The position numbers and the translations under genes are program-made. DNA of 64,000 nt, from assembly GCF_900177515.1 (NCBI RefSeq), contig NZ_FXAK01000007.1, positions 1,782,501 to 1,846,500 on the forward strand, in the 5' to 3' direction. Of the stretch, positions 63,447-64,000 are shown piece by piece. Positions within the stretch are counted from its first letter, which is position 1, and every line of letters starts with the position of its first letter. Below the pieces are notes generated by a model. The model was not told the DNA's origin and ran no database searches. It saw only the letters and a list, made by a program, of their open reading frames with translations. The stretch comes from Azospirillum oryzae (lineage in GTDB: Bacteria; Pseudomonadota; Alphaproteobacteria; Azospirillales; Azospirillaceae).

Positions 63447-64000
63447 TCACAAGGCCAGAAGGTCGCGGAGCGCGGCCAACAGCCGCTCAGGCGTCACCGG
63501 CTTCATCACGATCTGCCGCCCCTCCTGCGCCGTCAGCCCGGCCGCCGTCTCGCGCGAGGCATAGCCGGTCAGGAACAGGATGGGCAGGAGCTGGTTGCGG
63601 GCCTCCAGCGCGCGGGCCAGTTCCAGCCCGTTCATCCGCGGCATCGACACATCGCTGACCACCGCGTCGAACAGACCGCCGGCCTCGTCATAGCGGATCA
63701 GCGCCTCCTGCCCGTCCGACGCCTCCACCACCGTACAGCCGGCCTCCTCCAGCACGAGGCGCAGGTAACGGCGGACCGAGTCCTCGTCATCGACCAGCAG
63801 GATGACCGCCCCCTCCCCCTCGGCGACGTGCAGGGGATCGAGCCCGGCCGGCTCGGCGGGCGTATCGACGGCGGGCAGGTAGAGGGCGAAGCTGGTGCCG
63901 TGCCCGGCCTCCGCTGCCGCGTCCTCCAGTTCGACGGCACCGCCGGACTGCTGCGCCGTACCGTAGACCATCCACAGGCCGAGCCCGGTGCCCTTCCCCG
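63447..64000 (-). CDS. Hybrid histidine kinase, C-terminal part (truncated by window)
   Basis: Only the last ~184 residues are present. The first codons give GKGTGLGLWMV, the G2 box of a HATPase domain, so the kinase core lies beyond the right edge; ATG 63971 is internal. Residues after ~50 are a receiver: LLVDDEDSVRRYL, phospho-acceptor in AVVSDVSMPRMNGLEL, and IVMKPV. The stop overlaps the GTG of the next gene by 4 bp. Confidence 0.88.
   Translation of the reverse strand, partial: GKGTGLGLWMVYGTAQQSGGAVELEDAAAEAGHGTSFALYLPAVDTPAEPAGLDPLHVAEGEGAVILLVDDEDSVRRYLRLVLEEAGCTVVEASDGQEALIRYDEAGGLFDAVVSDVSMPRMNGLELARALEARNQLLPILFLTGYASRETAAGLTAQEGRQIVMKPVTPERLLAALRDLLAL

Overview
The window is GC-rich, densely coded DNA with long antisense shadow ORFs. 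Gene content points to a free-living or plant-associated alphaproteobacterium of the Azospirillum type (Rhodospirillales/Azospirillaceae). This rests on a fused indolepyruvate ferredoxin oxidoreductase, many receiver and PAS proteins, an alphaproteobacterial T6SS with tandem TssC paralogues, a BON-domain stress protein, and no mobile elements. The genus is inferred; no rRNA is present.

Layout. 1-12.2 kb: the end of a lytic transglycosylase, a CDF-like membrane protein, a response regulator with an unassigned C-terminus, indolepyruvate:ferredoxin oxidoreductase, a secreted RTX/ELW-repeat protein, a two-TM peptide and a triple-PAS histidine kinase. 12.2-17.2 kb: a TetR-MFP-RND efflux operon. 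17.4-19.3 kb: a Gly/Arg/Asp-rich BON protein, then an intergenic region with a near-perfect sigma-54 promoter followed about 65 nt later by a strong intrinsic terminator, so a candidate sRNA. 19.3-60.7 kb: a T6SS locus with all 13 core genes (tssA-M) in two divergent arms. 60.7-64 kb: a small HTH protein, a small hydrophilic peptide and two receiver proteins, the last cut by the window edge.

The left T6SS arm runs leftward from 40.4 kb: a small unknown gene, PAAR, methyltransferase, clpV, hcp, vgrG, a small unknown gene, FHA/tagH, tssK. With only 30 bp after tssK, the same strand continues into nine genes that are not standard T6SS parts. These are three membrane sensors (one fused to an MFS transporter, one to an unassigned multi-TM tail), an ABC-type periplasmic binding protein with no transporter, a small sensor, a GNAT acetyltransferase, a SpoIIE/PP2C phosphatase, a STAS protein and a CheY-like regulator. 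Five membrane proteins in this run share a similar extracytoplasmic segment.

The right arm runs rightward: tssA, tssB, tssC, a second tssC, impE/tagJ, tssE, tssF, tssG, a second methyltransferase, (a SEL1-repeat gene on the opposite strand), tssJ, tssL-OmpA, tssM, a PpkA-like Ser/Thr kinase and an RsbW-type ATP-binding protein. The phosphatase and STAS antagonist therefore lie at the far left end and the matching RsbW-type kinase at the far right end. I propose a partner-switching and threonine-phosphorylation circuit wrapped around the secretion system and fed by a multi-sensor envelope module. That linkage is the most interesting feature of the window, and it is inference from gene order and domain content.
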